From assembly GCA_022793995.1 (NCBI GenBank), contig JAAWDY010000068.1, positions 58,033 through 122,032 on the forward strand: 64,000 nt of DNA. The letters run 5' to 3'. This DNA is from Coprococcus sp. (GTDB lineage Bacteria > Bacillota > Clostridia > Lachnospirales > Lachnospiraceae). The notes below the pieces were generated by a model. That model worked only from the letters and a program-made list of their open reading frames with translations. It was not told the DNA's origin and searched no databases. Shown one piece after another: positions 52,355-61,244 of this stretch (within the stretch, counting starts at the first letter, position 1; each line of letters opens with the position of its first letter). The translations under genes and the position numbers were made by a program.

Positions 52355-52382
52355 TTGACATATCATATTTAATGGTTATAAT
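52355..52382 (+). promoter_or_regulatory. Promoter of the MqsR toxin-antitoxin operon
   Basis: Consensus TTGACA (52355-52360), a 16-base spacer and consensus TATAAT (52377-52382). The close fit to consensus fits a module that brings its own promoter and is repressed by its antitoxin. Confidence 0.8.
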
Positions 52383-52404
52383 ATAAATATATGGAGGTAC
52401 TTTA

Positions 52405-52749
52405 GTGCAGAGTAAAGCAAATACAGAAGAAATCACATTATTTCTAGAAAAGATAAAAATACTCACATCTGCGGGGAAATATGATTTTGTTCCTAGAAGA
52501 AAGAATATGCTGTCCTTAGCCCAGCATGGCCTCACGATCGCTGATGCAAAAGATGAAATTTTAGGACTTTCCGTCAGCGATTACTATAAAGGACCCAAGC
52601 AAGATTTAGATAGGGCCAGACCTGGTGATATTTGGGAATTTAAGAAGAATCTTGACGGAATACAGTTCTATGTAAAAGTAAAAATTGTACAGGAGAACAA
52701 TGAAGAAATTCTTAAATGTATCGGATTCCATGGGGACGATTTTGCTTAG
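52405..52749 (+). CDS. MqsR-family toxin (mRNA interferase)
   Basis: A 114-residue protein starting at GTG 52405 after ATGGAGGTAC. The RelE-like MqsR fold is suggested by EKIKILTSAGKYDFVPR, LAQHGLTIADAKDEILGLSV and SDYYKGPKQDLD, then the paired strands WEFKKNLDGIQFYVKVKIV. The segment GLS.SDYYK matches GLSESDFYKS of E. coli MqsR. MqsR toxins cleave mRNA at GC-containing sites and stop growth unless bound by antitoxin. The antitoxin gene follows 19 bases later. Catalytic residues cannot be assigned safely by eye. Confidence 0.82.
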   Translation: MQSKANTEEITLFLEKIKILTSAGKYDFVPRRKNMLSLAQHGLTIADAKDEILGLSVSDYYKGPKQDLDRARPGDIWEFKKNLDGIQFYVKVKIVQENNEEILKCIGFHGDDFA

Positions 52750-52768
52750 GAATAAGGAGGTAGCGTCA

Positions 52769-53833
52769 ATGCGAAAGTATTGTGAAGAATGTGGAAAAGA
52801 TGTTGAAGCAAAGATAATAAGCAGAAAAGAAATTTATGAAGTCTGTGGAGAGACAGTAGAAGTTGATGCACAGATGTTAGTTTGTAAAGAGTGTGGGGAA
52901 GAGTTTTTTTGTGAAGAATTAGATAATGCTACATTAGTCAATGCATATAATGAGTATCGCAGAAGACATAAGCTTTTGTTTCCGGATGAAATCAAAAAAA
53001 TCAGAGAGCAATATGGCTTTAGCCAGAGAAGCTTTGCCCGGTTTCTCGGCTGGGGGGATAAAACGGTCCACAGGTATGAGAATGGTTCTGTGCAGGATAG
53101 GGCGCATAACAGTCTTCTCCTATTCCTCCGTGATCCGGAGAATATGAGAACCTATCTGACCGAGAATGAGGTGACGCTGGATGATAAACAGAAGGCGAAA
53201 CTGCTAAAAACAGTTGAGAAGTTGGAGCAGGATTCTGAATATCGTGTGTACAGAAAGATTGCAAACCTATTTTTTGGCGAGACTGCATCTGTTGAAAATG
53301 GATTTAAGAACTTTGACTACGAAAAGTTCTGTGCGATGGTTTTATTTTTTGCAAAGAAAAGCGCTGGATTATTAAAAGTCAAGTTGTTGAAATTATTGAA
53401 TTATTCAGATATGATCTTTTATCAGGAGAATGGGATTTCAATGTCCGGCGCGAAGTATGTACATCTTCCATATGGACCAGTACCAAAAGATTATGATATT
53501 CTGTTTGGGATGATGGCGGCAGACCACATCGCACATATTGAGGTCGAGTTTGACAATGGTTATGAAAAGCACCAAGTGATACCGGACAGTGAAATTCCCA
53601 AAGAAGTTCTTTCTGAGGCTGAACTTGCTGTACTTGACCGAGTATATGAGAAATTTGTTGATTTTGGTTCTGTGGAAATTTCAAATTATTCTCATAGGGA
53701 AAAAGGATATATGTCAACAAAACAGGGAGAGATAATTTCATATTCCTATGCAAAGGATATTCAGTTGGACGCAGCGTGTGTAAGCAGGGGGCGGACCGAA
53801 TCCAAGTCAGTAAAATCAACCGCTTTGCCGTAG
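52769..53833 (+). CDS. Three-domain antitoxin: MqsA-like zinc finger, HTH and Panacea/DUF4065-type domain
   Basis: The ATG at 52769 follows AAGGAGG, giving 354 residues. Residues 1-45 have a two-CXXC zinc finger (CEECGKD and LVCKECGEEF) as in MqsA. Residues 60-115 are an Xre-type HTH (IKKIREQYGFSQRSFARFLG). Residues 165-330 match the Panacea/SocA-like DUF4065 fold (FFAKKSAGLLKVKLLKLLNY, then YVHLPYGPVP). It should neutralise the MqsR toxin and repress the operon. The last 24 residues (from 53762, DAACVSRGRT onward) read into the 3' end of the convergent flavodoxin gene and are probably not native. Confidence 0.8.
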   Translation: MRKYCEECGKDVEAKIISRKEIYEVCGETVEVDAQMLVCKECGEEFFCEELDNATLVNAYNEYRRRHKLLFPDEIKKIREQYGFSQRSFARFLGWGDKTVHRYENGSVQDRAHNSLLLFLRDPENMRTYLTENEVTLDDKQKAKLLKTVEKLEQDSEYRVYRKIANLFFGETASVENGFKNFDYEKFCAMVLFFAKKSAGLLKVKLLKLLNYSDMIFYQENGISMSGAKYVHLPYGPVPKDYDILFGMMAADHIAHIEVEFDNGYEKHQVIPDSEIPKEVLSEAELAVLDRVYEKFVDFGSVEISNYSHREKGYMSTKQGEIISYSYAKDIQLDAACVSRGRTESKSVKSTALP

Positions 53834-54306
53834 GTTTCCAGGATCTTCCGGCCTTCCGCACCTAATTCGGAAGGATCCTTTTTTAACATAGATCTGCGCA
53901 GCATCGCCATCATGGTTCTATGTATGAAACTTAGCCTTGTATAATCAATTCCGCCGCGGAAATGAAAAATTTTGATCCTTTCTTTCATTTCTGTTGACAG
54001 GAGTTTGTCCATGGATTCCTGGAGATGGGCGGCATTTTTGCTGTCGTTTGGATCGGCAAGCCCGCAGGTGAATAAAATAAGATTCTTACTGCGGATATGA
54101 TCGAAATTCTTCGTTATGATCGAGACGCCGCTTACCCCTCCCGCATAAAGACCGCCGCCGTAGATCAGCGTGTCATAATTGTCAAAAGATGATACAGGGA
54201 ATTCCGCTTTCTTGAAAATGGGGCAGGAGAGTGCAGAAGCGATATATTCGGCATAGCGTTTCGTAAATCCATATTTTGATTCATAGATTACAACCATTTT
54301 TTTCAT
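53761..54306 (-). CDS. Flavodoxin-domain protein
   Basis: A 181-residue flavodoxin-like protein: VVIYESKYGFTKRYAEYIA (FMN phosphate loop variant), TLIYGGGLYAGGVSG and LILFTCGLADPN. This belongs to the HemG-like flavodoxin group and probably carries FMN in electron transfer. Its last 24 codons overlap the antitoxin gene on the other strand, so the toxin-antitoxin module abuts or cuts its 3' end. It is divergent from a TetR regulator, with a palindromic operator between them. The ATG at 54306 has only a weak purine-rich upstream site. Confidence 0.85.
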   Translation of the reverse strand: MKKMVVIYESKYGFTKRYAEYIASALSCPIFKKAEFPVSSFDNYDTLIYGGGLYAGGVSGVSIITKNFDHIRSKNLILFTCGLADPNDSKNAAHLQESMDKLLSTEMKERIKIFHFRGGIDYTRLSFIHRTMMAMLRRSMLKKDPSELGAEGRKILETYGKAVDFTDLDSVRPLLTHAASN

Positions 54307-54341
54307 TGAGATAGAGTTCTTTTCTTTTTCAGAATAAATTC

Positions 54342-54361
54342 TTCTAACCGTACAGTTAGAA
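54342..54361. promoter_or_regulatory. Palindromic operator between flavodoxin and TetR genes
   Basis: TTCTAACCGT/ACAGTTAGAA is a 20-base inverted repeat with one mismatch per half. It lies 36 bases before the flavodoxin start and about 180 before the TetR start, next to a plus-strand -10 candidate (TATGAT, 54370-54375). This is the size and shape of a TetR-dimer operator controlling both genes. Confidence 0.7.
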
Positions 54362-54542
54362 ATTTTTTATATGATATAGTGTATCTGTTAAAAAATCAAG
54401 GAGCACAGACAAAGTGCATCAGATCGAAGATTTTGTGCCACTATTCACGGTGCCATGCACCCCGCTGCAAGGCATCCAGTCAGTAAAGCAGCGGCTTCAG
54501 GCATCCATATCGTGTTATGTAGGATGGGAGAGGAATCCAGTA

Positions 54543-55100
54543 ATGAACGGACATGAAAAATTAAAAGAAAGATCAGGCAGGATGCTGACGGATGCATTAT
54601 TCACTTTGATGAAGGAAAAGGATTATGCAAGCATCACGGTTTCCGAGATCGCAGAACGGGCGGATGTTTCCAGAAGAACATTTTACCGTCTCTATGAGAA
54701 TAAGGAAGATGTGCTCTACAGTTATTTTTCCGAGTTGTGCCAAAACTATAAAAGTGAGTGTGCAGAGCTGGGAAAATATGATATTCGGCAGATTGCCAGG
54801 GAGTATTTCAGGTTTTGGCATAGGCAGAAGGATTTTCTGATGCTGCTCTACAGAAACCGGCTGGACGCTGTTATGTATTATGGGGTTTACGATGCGGCTT
54901 CGGAGATTGTCGGATATCGTATTCAAAGCAAGGTTAAGCAGGATTCGAGCCTGGAATTTTTCATCCGTTACACGGTCGGAGGATTCGGGAATCTGCTTTA
55001 TCAGTGGATCATAGACGGGATGGAAGAAGAACCGGAAGAGTATGCCGACTTCGTCAGCGAATCAATTCTGTCATATATCCAGCCAGTGATAAACACATAA
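54543..55100 (+). CDS. TetR/AcrR-family regulator
   Basis: The frame is open from 54414, but TetR-like sequence begins at the ATG 54543 (MNGHEKLKERSGRMLTDALF), giving 185 residues. The helix-turn-helix is ITVSEIAERADVSRRTFYRL, followed by YENKEDVLYSYF. The C-terminal ligand domain resembles the group with a conserved FIRYTVGGFGNLLYQWI segment. The upstream 43 codons show no conservation and may be leader. It probably represses the divergent flavodoxin gene and itself through the 54342-54361 palindrome. The ligand is unknown. Confidence 0.85.
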   Translation: MNGHEKLKERSGRMLTDALFTLMKEKDYASITVSEIAERADVSRRTFYRLYENKEDVLYSYFSELCQNYKSECAELGKYDIRQIAREYFRFWHRQKDFLMLLYRNRLDAVMYYGVYDAASEIVGYRIQSKVKQDSSLEFFIRYTVGGFGNLLYQWIIDGMEEEPEEYADFVSESILSYIQPVINT

Positions 55101-55203
55101 TTTTGCCGTCTTGTGCCATCTGACCGTTTCTGATATGATAATCATATGATTGCCGTCATAACGGCGAGAGATAGTTCAAGGATGATAGAAGGAGTGTGGA
55201 AAT

Positions 55204-56892
55204 ATGGGAGTGCGGAAAAAGAAACTTCCAATCGGGATTGAGAACTTTGAAAAACTTCGTTCCGAAGATTTTTACTATATTGATAAAACAGGGCTCATCA
55301 TAGAACTTCTTGATAATTGGGGGGAAGTAAATCTGTTCACGCGTCCGCGGCGGTTTGGGAAAACGCTGAATATGAGCATGCTGGAACACTTCTTCTCATT
55401 GAACGGGGACAAGAGTATTTTTGAAGGACTGGCGATTTCAAAGGAAACCGCGCTCTGTGAGGAATATATGGGAAAATATCCGGTTATTTTTGTTTCCTTA
55501 AAGGGGATTGACGCGCGGAATTATGAGCTGGCGTTTCAAATGGCGGTCCAGATTATGAAGAGAGTTCCCTTAAAAGTGCAGTATCTTTTGGACAGCGATG
55601 TTTTAACTGAACAGGACAAGGCGGAGTACAAGAGACTCTTGGATGACCATATGCCGGTAGCGGTATTTTGCAACAGTCTGAGAGTATTGTCGGAATTGTT
55701 GGAGAAGCATCACGGGACAAAGGTGATCCTGCTGATTGATGAATATGACGTTCCGCTGGCAAAGGCTCATGCGAACGGATATTATGAGCAGATGATCTCG
55801 CTGATACGCGGTCTGCTCGGCGAGGCGCTGAAGACCAACAACAGTCTGAAACTTGCGGTGTTGACCGGATGCCTGCGGATTTCAAAGGAGAGTATCTTTA
55901 CCGGGCTGAATAATCTGAAAGTATTGTCGATCGCGGATGAGCGTTTTGATGAATATTTTGGTTTTACGGACAAAGAAGTGAGAGAACTTCTGGAATATTA
56001 TGATGCAGTGGATCATTATGACGCAGTAAAGAACTGGTATGACGGATACCAGTTTGGAAATGCGGAAGTGTACTGCCCGTGGGATGTGCTGAACCATTGC
56101 GACAGGGTCAGGAGCAACCCGGAGGCGCAGCCGGAGAATTACTGGATCAACACCAGCAGCAACGACGCGGTGAAGCGGTTTATCCAGGAATCAGCAAACG
56201 CTGCGACGAAGAAGGAGATTGAGAGCCTGGTGGCGGGAGAGGTCATTACGAAGGAAATCCATCAAGAGCTGACGTACCCGGAGATGTACGAGACGACGGA
56301 CAATATCTGGAGCCTGCTTTTCACTACCGGCTATCTGACCCGGCGGGGAAAACCGGAGGGCAGACGGATGAAGGTGGCGATTCCCAATCTGGAGGTTCGG
56401 GATATTTTTGTGACGCAGATCATGGAGTTTTTTAAGGAGAATGTACGGGATGATAAGGATACGCTGAATTGTTTCTGCAAAGCTCTGCAAAACGGCGATG
56501 CCAAGGTGGTGGAGGAGACCTTCACAGAGTATCTGAGAAGGAGCATCAGTATCCGGGATACAGCCGTAAGAAAGGATATGAAAGAAAGTTTTTACCACGG
56601 AGTTCTAATCGGAATCCTGGGAGTGAAAACTCGGTGGGGCGTCTCCTCCAACCGGGAAATGGGCGAAGGGTATGCGGATATCCTTGTGGAGCCCGACAGC
56701 GGGGACATGGGGATTATCATAGAAGTAAAATATGCGCACAACGGCGATCTGGATCAAGCATGCAGGGAAGCATTAAAGCAGATCGGGCATAGCAGATATG
56801 AAGACGATCTGGAGGATGACGGAGTGGAGCATATCCTGAAATATGGAATCGCATGTTATAAAAAGCGGTGCAAGGTCATGCTGGCAGAATAA
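55204..56892 (+). CDS. AAA-ATPase-like protein with PD-(D/E)XK nuclease-like domain
   Basis: A 562-residue protein of a group abundant, often in many copies, in gut Firmicutes and Bacteroidetes. It opens IGIENFEKLRSEDFYYIDKT, with Walker A RPRRFGKTLNMSML and Walker B VILLIDEYDVPLAKA. A C-terminal domain near 450-560 carries a PD-(D/E)XK-like core: GYADILVEPDSGDMGIIIEV with K in VKYA. Function is unestablished; roles in defence or mobile-element biology have been suggested for relatives. It has its own ribosome site (AAGGAGTG) and no operon partner. Confidence 0.85.
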   Translation: MGVRKKKLPIGIENFEKLRSEDFYYIDKTGLIIELLDNWGEVNLFTRPRRFGKTLNMSMLEHFFSLNGDKSIFEGLAISKETALCEEYMGKYPVIFVSLKGIDARNYELAFQMAVQIMKRVPLKVQYLLDSDVLTEQDKAEYKRLLDDHMPVAVFCNSLRVLSELLEKHHGTKVILLIDEYDVPLAKAHANGYYEQMISLIRGLLGEALKTNNSLKLAVLTGCLRISKESIFTGLNNLKVLSIADERFDEYFGFTDKEVRELLEYYDAVDHYDAVKNWYDGYQFGNAEVYCPWDVLNHCDRVRSNPEAQPENYWINTSSNDAVKRFIQESANAATKKEIESLVAGEVITKEIHQELTYPEMYETTDNIWSLLFTTGYLTRRGKPEGRRMKVAIPNLEVRDIFVTQIMEFFKENVRDDKDTLNCFCKALQNGDAKVVEETFTEYLRRSISIRDTAVRKDMKESFYHGVLIGILGVKTRWGVSSNREMGEGYADILVEPDSGDMGIIIEVKYAHNGDLDQACREALKQIGHSRYEDDLEDDGVEHILKYGIACYKKRCKVMLAE

Positions 56893-56948
56893 TAGACCTC
56901 TCCAGTATGGTTTGAGTATAGGAAGCGCGGCGGCATAAGGGGGATGTT

Positions 56949-58076
56949 ATGGATAAAAAGCAGGCAACCAACATGGAGGTAAAGAAGAACAACCGGAACC
57001 GTGTTTTCCGGTATCTATGCGGGAACGGCATTGTATCGAACCCGGATATTTCTTATGAATTGAAGATGAGCCTGCCTACAGTGACACAGATCACAAAAGA
57101 GTTGATAGAAAGCGGGCTGGTTAAAGAAAACGGCGCCCTTGAATCCACGGGGGGAAGGCGGGCGAAAGCGCTGGCTGTGGACGCGAACGCGAGACAGGCA
57201 GTCGGACTTGATATCACAAAGAATCACATCAGCCTGGTACTCGTTGACATGACAGGCGAGATTTTGAAATATGAACGTATTTTCCAGCCGTTCTCGAACG
57301 GGGAGGAGTATTACTGTGAAGTGGGTAGGAGGCTGGAAATTTTTTTAGATGAAAGCAGCGCCAGACAGGAGAGCATACTAGGAATCGGGATATCTTTTCC
57401 AGGAATTATCGATCTGAAGGGACAGATGATCGCCGATTCACATGTATTGGGGGTAAATAGTCTGCCGTTTGGTTCAGTTGGACGCTTCTTTTCCTATCCA
57501 TGCTTTTTCCTGAATGACGCCAATGCCGGGGCGTATGCGGAGGGAATCTATGCAAAGGAGCCGACGCGCTTTTTCTACCTTTCGCTGAGCAATACGGTGG
57601 GCGGAGCCATTTTTAGTGACGGAAGGCTGGAACAAGGGAAGAATTTCCGCTGCGGCGAGGTCGGGCATATGACTGTGATCCCAGATGGGAGAGCGTGTTA
57701 CTGTGGGAAAAGAGGGTGTCTGGACGCATATTGTTCAGCGAAGATTCTGTCGGATGCCGCGGACGGAAAGTTGGAACGGTTTTTTGAGGGATTGAGGCAA
57801 GGCGAGGCGGCATTTAGTAGGATGTGGGAGGAATATACAAACAATCTGTCCATTGCAGTCAATAACATACACATGGTCTTAGACTGTGATATCGTTCTGG
57901 GAGGATATGTGGGGAGTTATGTAGAAACATATATCCAGGGAATACAGGCCAAGACGGCCAGGAGAAACACTTTTGCGGAGGGCGGAGGTTTCGTACGGGC
58001 CTGCCGCTATAAGGTGGGAGCCGCGGCCTTGGGCGCTGCGCTGAAAGTGATCGAGACATTTATCGAACAGGTATAG
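56949..58076 (+). CDS. ROK-family transcriptional regulator (XylR/NagC type)
   Basis: A 375-residue protein. The winged HTH is residues 15-65 (VFRYLCGNGIVSNPDISYEL, then KMSLPTVTQITKELIESGLV). It is followed by an actin-like ROK domain with LDITKNHISLVLVD, the zinc motif CYCGKRGCLDAYC, and GEVGHMTV. It senses a sugar or sugar alcohol and represses a local operon. Here the divergence point is lost, but the following promoter drives a polyol-type dehydrogenase. A second, deleted ROK gene lies at 59379-59800 on the other strand. The ATG follows AAGGGGGATGTT. Confidence 0.9.
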   Translation: MDKKQATNMEVKKNNRNRVFRYLCGNGIVSNPDISYELKMSLPTVTQITKELIESGLVKENGALESTGGRRAKALAVDANARQAVGLDITKNHISLVLVDMTGEILKYERIFQPFSNGEEYYCEVGRRLEIFLDESSARQESILGIGISFPGIIDLKGQMIADSHVLGVNSLPFGSVGRFFSYPCFFLNDANAGAYAEGIYAKEPTRFFYLSLSNTVGGAIFSDGRLEQGKNFRCGEVGHMTVIPDGRACYCGKRGCLDAYCSAKILSDAADGKLERFFEGLRQGEAAFSRMWEEYTNNLSIAVNNIHMVLDCDIVLGGYVGSYVETYIQGIQAKTARRNTFAEGGGFVRACRYKVGAAALGAALKVIETFIEQV

Positions 58077-58091
58077 AGAATAAGGAACACA

Positions 58092-58123
58092 AAGGAGACT
58101 TCAGAAATGAGGTCTTCTTTTTT
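58092..58123 (+). terminator. Rho-independent terminator after the ROK gene
   Basis: AAGGAGACTTC (58092-58102) pairs with GAGGTCTTCTT (58109-58119), with G-U pairs, and TTTTT follows. Confidence 0.75.
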
Positions 58124-58209
58124 GTATGGGGAAACTTCGTCAGTTTTACCAAAAACGATAGTTTCATTTTGGAAGTAGTGCCGAAACAAGTAAAATGTGG
58201 AACATAAAC

Positions 58210-58238
58210 TTGACAAAATTTTGAGTGGAATATAAAAT
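58210..58238 (+). promoter_or_regulatory. Promoter of the polyol dehydrogenase gene
   Basis: Consensus TTGACA (58210-58215), 17 bases, then TAAAAT (58233-58238). AAAACTATTTAACAAAGT (58251-58268) lies downstream and might be a regulator site. Confidence 0.75.
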
Positions 58239-58308
58239 AATAAACATAATAAAACTATTTAACAAAGTGTAAATTAAAGTAGAATGAAAAGAAAGGGAGA
58301 AGAAGATA

Positions 58309-59352
58309 ATGGAAGGCAAGATGAAGACAGTGGTCATGCTCGGAATTGGAAGGATGGGATTTGAGGAGCGGGATATTCCTATGCCAAAGGATGACGAAGT
58401 GTTGGTGAAGCTGGAATACGTGGGAATCTGTGGAAGCGACTTGCACTATTATGAAACAGGCGCGATCGGAGATTATGTGGTGGAACCGCCCTTTGTTCTG
58501 GGGCATGAGCCGGGGGGAACTGTAGTGGAAGTAGGGAACAATGTGACACATCTGAAAGTCGGAGACAGGGTTGCCCTAGAACCGGGGAAGACCTGCGGAC
58601 ACTGCGAATTTTGCAAAAAGGGACAGTATAATCTCTGCCCGGACGTCGTCTTTTTCGCGACGCCACTGATAGACGGGGTATTCCAGGAATATGTCGCGCA
58701 TGAAGCGGAGCTCTGTTTTAAGCTTCCCGATAATGTGAGCACGATGGAAGGAGCGCTGATCGAGCCGCTGGCAGTCGGATTCCATGCCGCGATGCAAGGC
58801 GGGGCAAGGGCAGGGCAGACGGCTGTTGTCATGGGAGCGGGCTGCATCGGTCTGGTGACGATGATGGCGCTGAAAGCCATGGGCGTCTCCAAAGTGTATG
58901 TAGTGGATATCATGGAAAAGAGGCTGGCAAAAGCGATGGAGCTGGGAGCAGACGGCGTTATCAACGGAAGTCAGGTGGACGCAGTACAAGAGGTGATGAA
59001 ACGGACGGATGGAAGAGGGTGTGATCTGGCGATTGAGACAGCGGGTACACAGATTACGACCGTTCAGACCATACATATGACGAAGAAAGGAGCAACGATC
59101 GTGCTCGTGGGATACAGTAAGAGTGGTGAGATGACGCTGCCTATGAGCCTTGCGTTGGATAAGGAACTGACATTCAAAACCGTGTTCCGTTACCGCCATA
59201 TCTATCCCATGGCGATCGAAGCAGTTGCGGCGGGAAAGGTAGACCTAAAGGGCATCGTGACAGACGTATTCGAGCTGGACGAAGCCCAGAAAGCAATGGA
59301 TTATAGTGTAAATAACAAAGCGGATATCGTAAAAGCAGTTATCCATATTTGA
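58309..59352 (+). CDS. Zinc-dependent polyol dehydrogenase (L-iditol/sorbitol/xylitol dehydrogenase type)
   Basis: A 347-residue medium-chain dehydrogenase. The catalytic zinc ligands are in VGICGSDLHYYE and LGHEPGG, the structural zinc cysteines in GKTCGHCEFCKKGQYNLC, and the Rossmann motif is VVMGAGCIGLV with the acidic VVDIME that favours NAD. Relatives oxidise sorbitol, iditol or xylitol to ketoses. It is flanked by a ROK regulator and a mannitol-type dehydrogenase with a broken sugar transporter, consistent with polyol use. The ATG follows AGGGAGAAGAAGATA. Confidence 0.88.
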   Translation: MEGKMKTVVMLGIGRMGFEERDIPMPKDDEVLVKLEYVGICGSDLHYYETGAIGDYVVEPPFVLGHEPGGTVVEVGNNVTHLKVGDRVALEPGKTCGHCEFCKKGQYNLCPDVVFFATPLIDGVFQEYVAHEAELCFKLPDNVSTMEGALIEPLAVGFHAAMQGGARAGQTAVVMGAGCIGLVTMMALKAMGVSKVYVVDIMEKRLAKAMELGADGVINGSQVDAVQEVMKRTDGRGCDLAIETAGTQITTVQTIHMTKKGATIVLVGYSKSGEMTLPMSLALDKELTFKTVFRYRHIYPMAIEAVAAGKVDLKGIVTDVFELDEAQKAMDYSVNNKADIVKAVIHI

Positions 59353-59378
59353 TATAAGAGAGTACTCCTGCCAGGCAT

Positions 59379-59800
59379 CTACATTGCATTTAAAAATGCC
59401 TGGACATAGGGAAGCGCGGCCCCGATCGTGATATTGTGTTTGGGCATTTTGCTGAGCAGGAGAAAATCCTGCGCTTCCGCAAAGGGGGTCAAATGCTGAA
59501 TCTGCTCATACAGAAACGCAAGATCCTCGCTTTGCATATACGGGGCGAGATAACCGCCGAGGATAAAATCGGTATCATATACCAAGTGGAGTAGATTGAT
59601 CGCTTTTGCAAGATTGGTAAGAAAAACATGCCATCGATCCAAAAAGGAAGGGTCGCCCTCCCGCACTTTCTGAAAAAAATACTCCAGGCTTTCCTGCTCC
59701 TTAAGAAGGACGTTCAAAGAACAGATCGTTTCCAGGCATCCTCGCTTGCCGCAGTAGCAAAGAGTGCCGTCAGATTCAATGGGGATGTGTTCTATCGTAG
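59379..59800 (-). pseudogene. C-terminal remnant of a second ROK-family regulator
   Basis: On the minus strand the frame from about 59800 to the stop at 59379 encodes IEHIPIESDG, then the ROK zinc motif CYCGKRGCLETICS, and a C-terminal ROK half ending AALPYVQAFLNAM, alignable to the intact ROK protein encoded at 56949. The HTH and the ATPase half are missing. The break at about 59796-59802 coincides with the start of sugar-ABC ATPase homology on the plus strand. About 140 of an expected 380-400 residues remain. Confidence 0.88.
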
Positions 59801-61232
59801 AATCACTTTGGAACTGAAAGCAGGCGAGATCCTTGCGCTGATCGGAGAAAACGGTGCAGGAAAGTCTACGCTGATTAAGTGCTGTTCTGGCGCGGTCATT
59901 CCGACCTCCGGGAAGATCATCGTGAACGGCAAAGAATTTTCCAGTATGACCCCTCAGCTTGCATCCGAGAATGGGATTGCGATCATTTACCAGGAATTTA
60001 ATAATGTAAAGGAATTGTCAGCGGCAGAGAATCTGTTTCTGGGGCATCCGATCCGAAAAGGGATGATTGTGGATAAAAAAGCGATGGAAGCGGAGGCAGC
60101 CAAAGCCTTTGAACAGTTACATATTAAGATCGATCCCAAAGCGCTTATGAAGGATCTGACAGTAGGCTATCAGCAGATGGTAGAGATTGCAAAGGCGATC
60201 CAGCAGAACGCCAGGATCCTGATTATGGATGAACCTTCCGCACCGCTCACCAGCGCAGAGGTGGAGAGTATGTTTGAGGTGGTGGAGCTTTTGAGGAAGT
60301 AAGGCGTTTCCATCATCTATATCTCACACCGGCTGGAGGAAATCTATCGGCTTTCCGATCGGATTGTCGTTATCCGTGACGGCGAGTATGTAAAGACATT
60401 GATTACAAAGAACAGCCAGGTGGAGGAACTGATTCAGCTGATGGTGGGTCGTGAACTGACAGAGACTTATCCGCCGAGAGGAAACTGTATCGACAAAAAT
60501 GAAGTTATATTGGAACTCAAAGGACTGACAGGAAATGGGGATAAGGATATCAGCCTCAAACTCCATAAAGGGGAGATTCTGGGACTGGGAGGCCTTGTCG
60601 GCGCCGGACGAACAGAGCTGGCGGAGATGATCTTCGGGGCAGTGCCAAAGAAGTCCGGCCAGATGATCTATAAAGGGAAAGAGATTGACCCTCAAAGTCC
60701 CAGGGAAGCGATCGACCTGGGGATTGCTCTAGTGCCGGAGGACAGGAAACGTCATGGAGCGATGCTCGGCATATCCATCAAGAATAATATCAACATGCCC
60801 ATTTACGAGAGAGATTCGCATTTTAGTGTGGTCGATGAAAAACTGGAGATGAGTACAGCGGAAAAATACCGTGAGAACATGGCGATCAAAACACCGAGCC
60901 TGCATCAGCTTATCAAGAATCTTAGCGGCGGGAATCAGCAGAAGGTCATCCTGGGAAGATGGATGGCGGCCAAGTCCGAGTTGATTATTTTTGACGAACC
61001 TACCAGAGGGATCGACATTGGAGCAAAATACGAGATATATAAATTAATGAACGATCTGGTAGAAAAAGAAGGAAAGTCGATCATTATGATTTCCTCCGAG
61101 ATGGAGGAACTGATGGGCATGTCCGACAGGATCCTTGTATTGGCGGAGGGGGAAATGACGGGGGAACTGTCAAAGGAAGAATTCAGCCAGGAAACCATCA
61201 TGACGTTTGCATCCGCAGCGGCGAAAGAGTAG
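59799..61232 (+). pseudogene. Ribose/xylose-type sugar ABC transporter ATPase, truncated and with internal stop
   Basis: Two ATPase cassettes of the RbsA/XylG type are recognisable: cassette 1 GENGAGKSTLIKCCSG, DLTVGYQQMVEIAKAIQ and ILIMDEPSAPLTS; cassette 2 GLVGAGRTELAEMIFG, LSGGNQQKVILGRW and IIFDEPTRGIDIG. The normal first 25 or so residues are missing; the frame upstream of 59799 is the reverse of the ROK remnant. At 60300-60302 a TAA interrupts LLRK-GVSIIYISHRLEE in an otherwise continuous frame, where a single change from CAA (Gln) would create it. A functional full-length protein is unlikely, although an isolated second cassette (60399-61232) might be made. Confidence 0.9.
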
Positions 61233-61244
61233 GAGGAGTGGAAA

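Noticed and set aside
60300..60302. Stop-codon recoding in the sugar ABC ATPase
   Set aside because: The codon is TAA, not TGA or TAG, so selenocysteine or pyrrolysine is excluded. The gene is also truncated at its 5' end, which points to decay.
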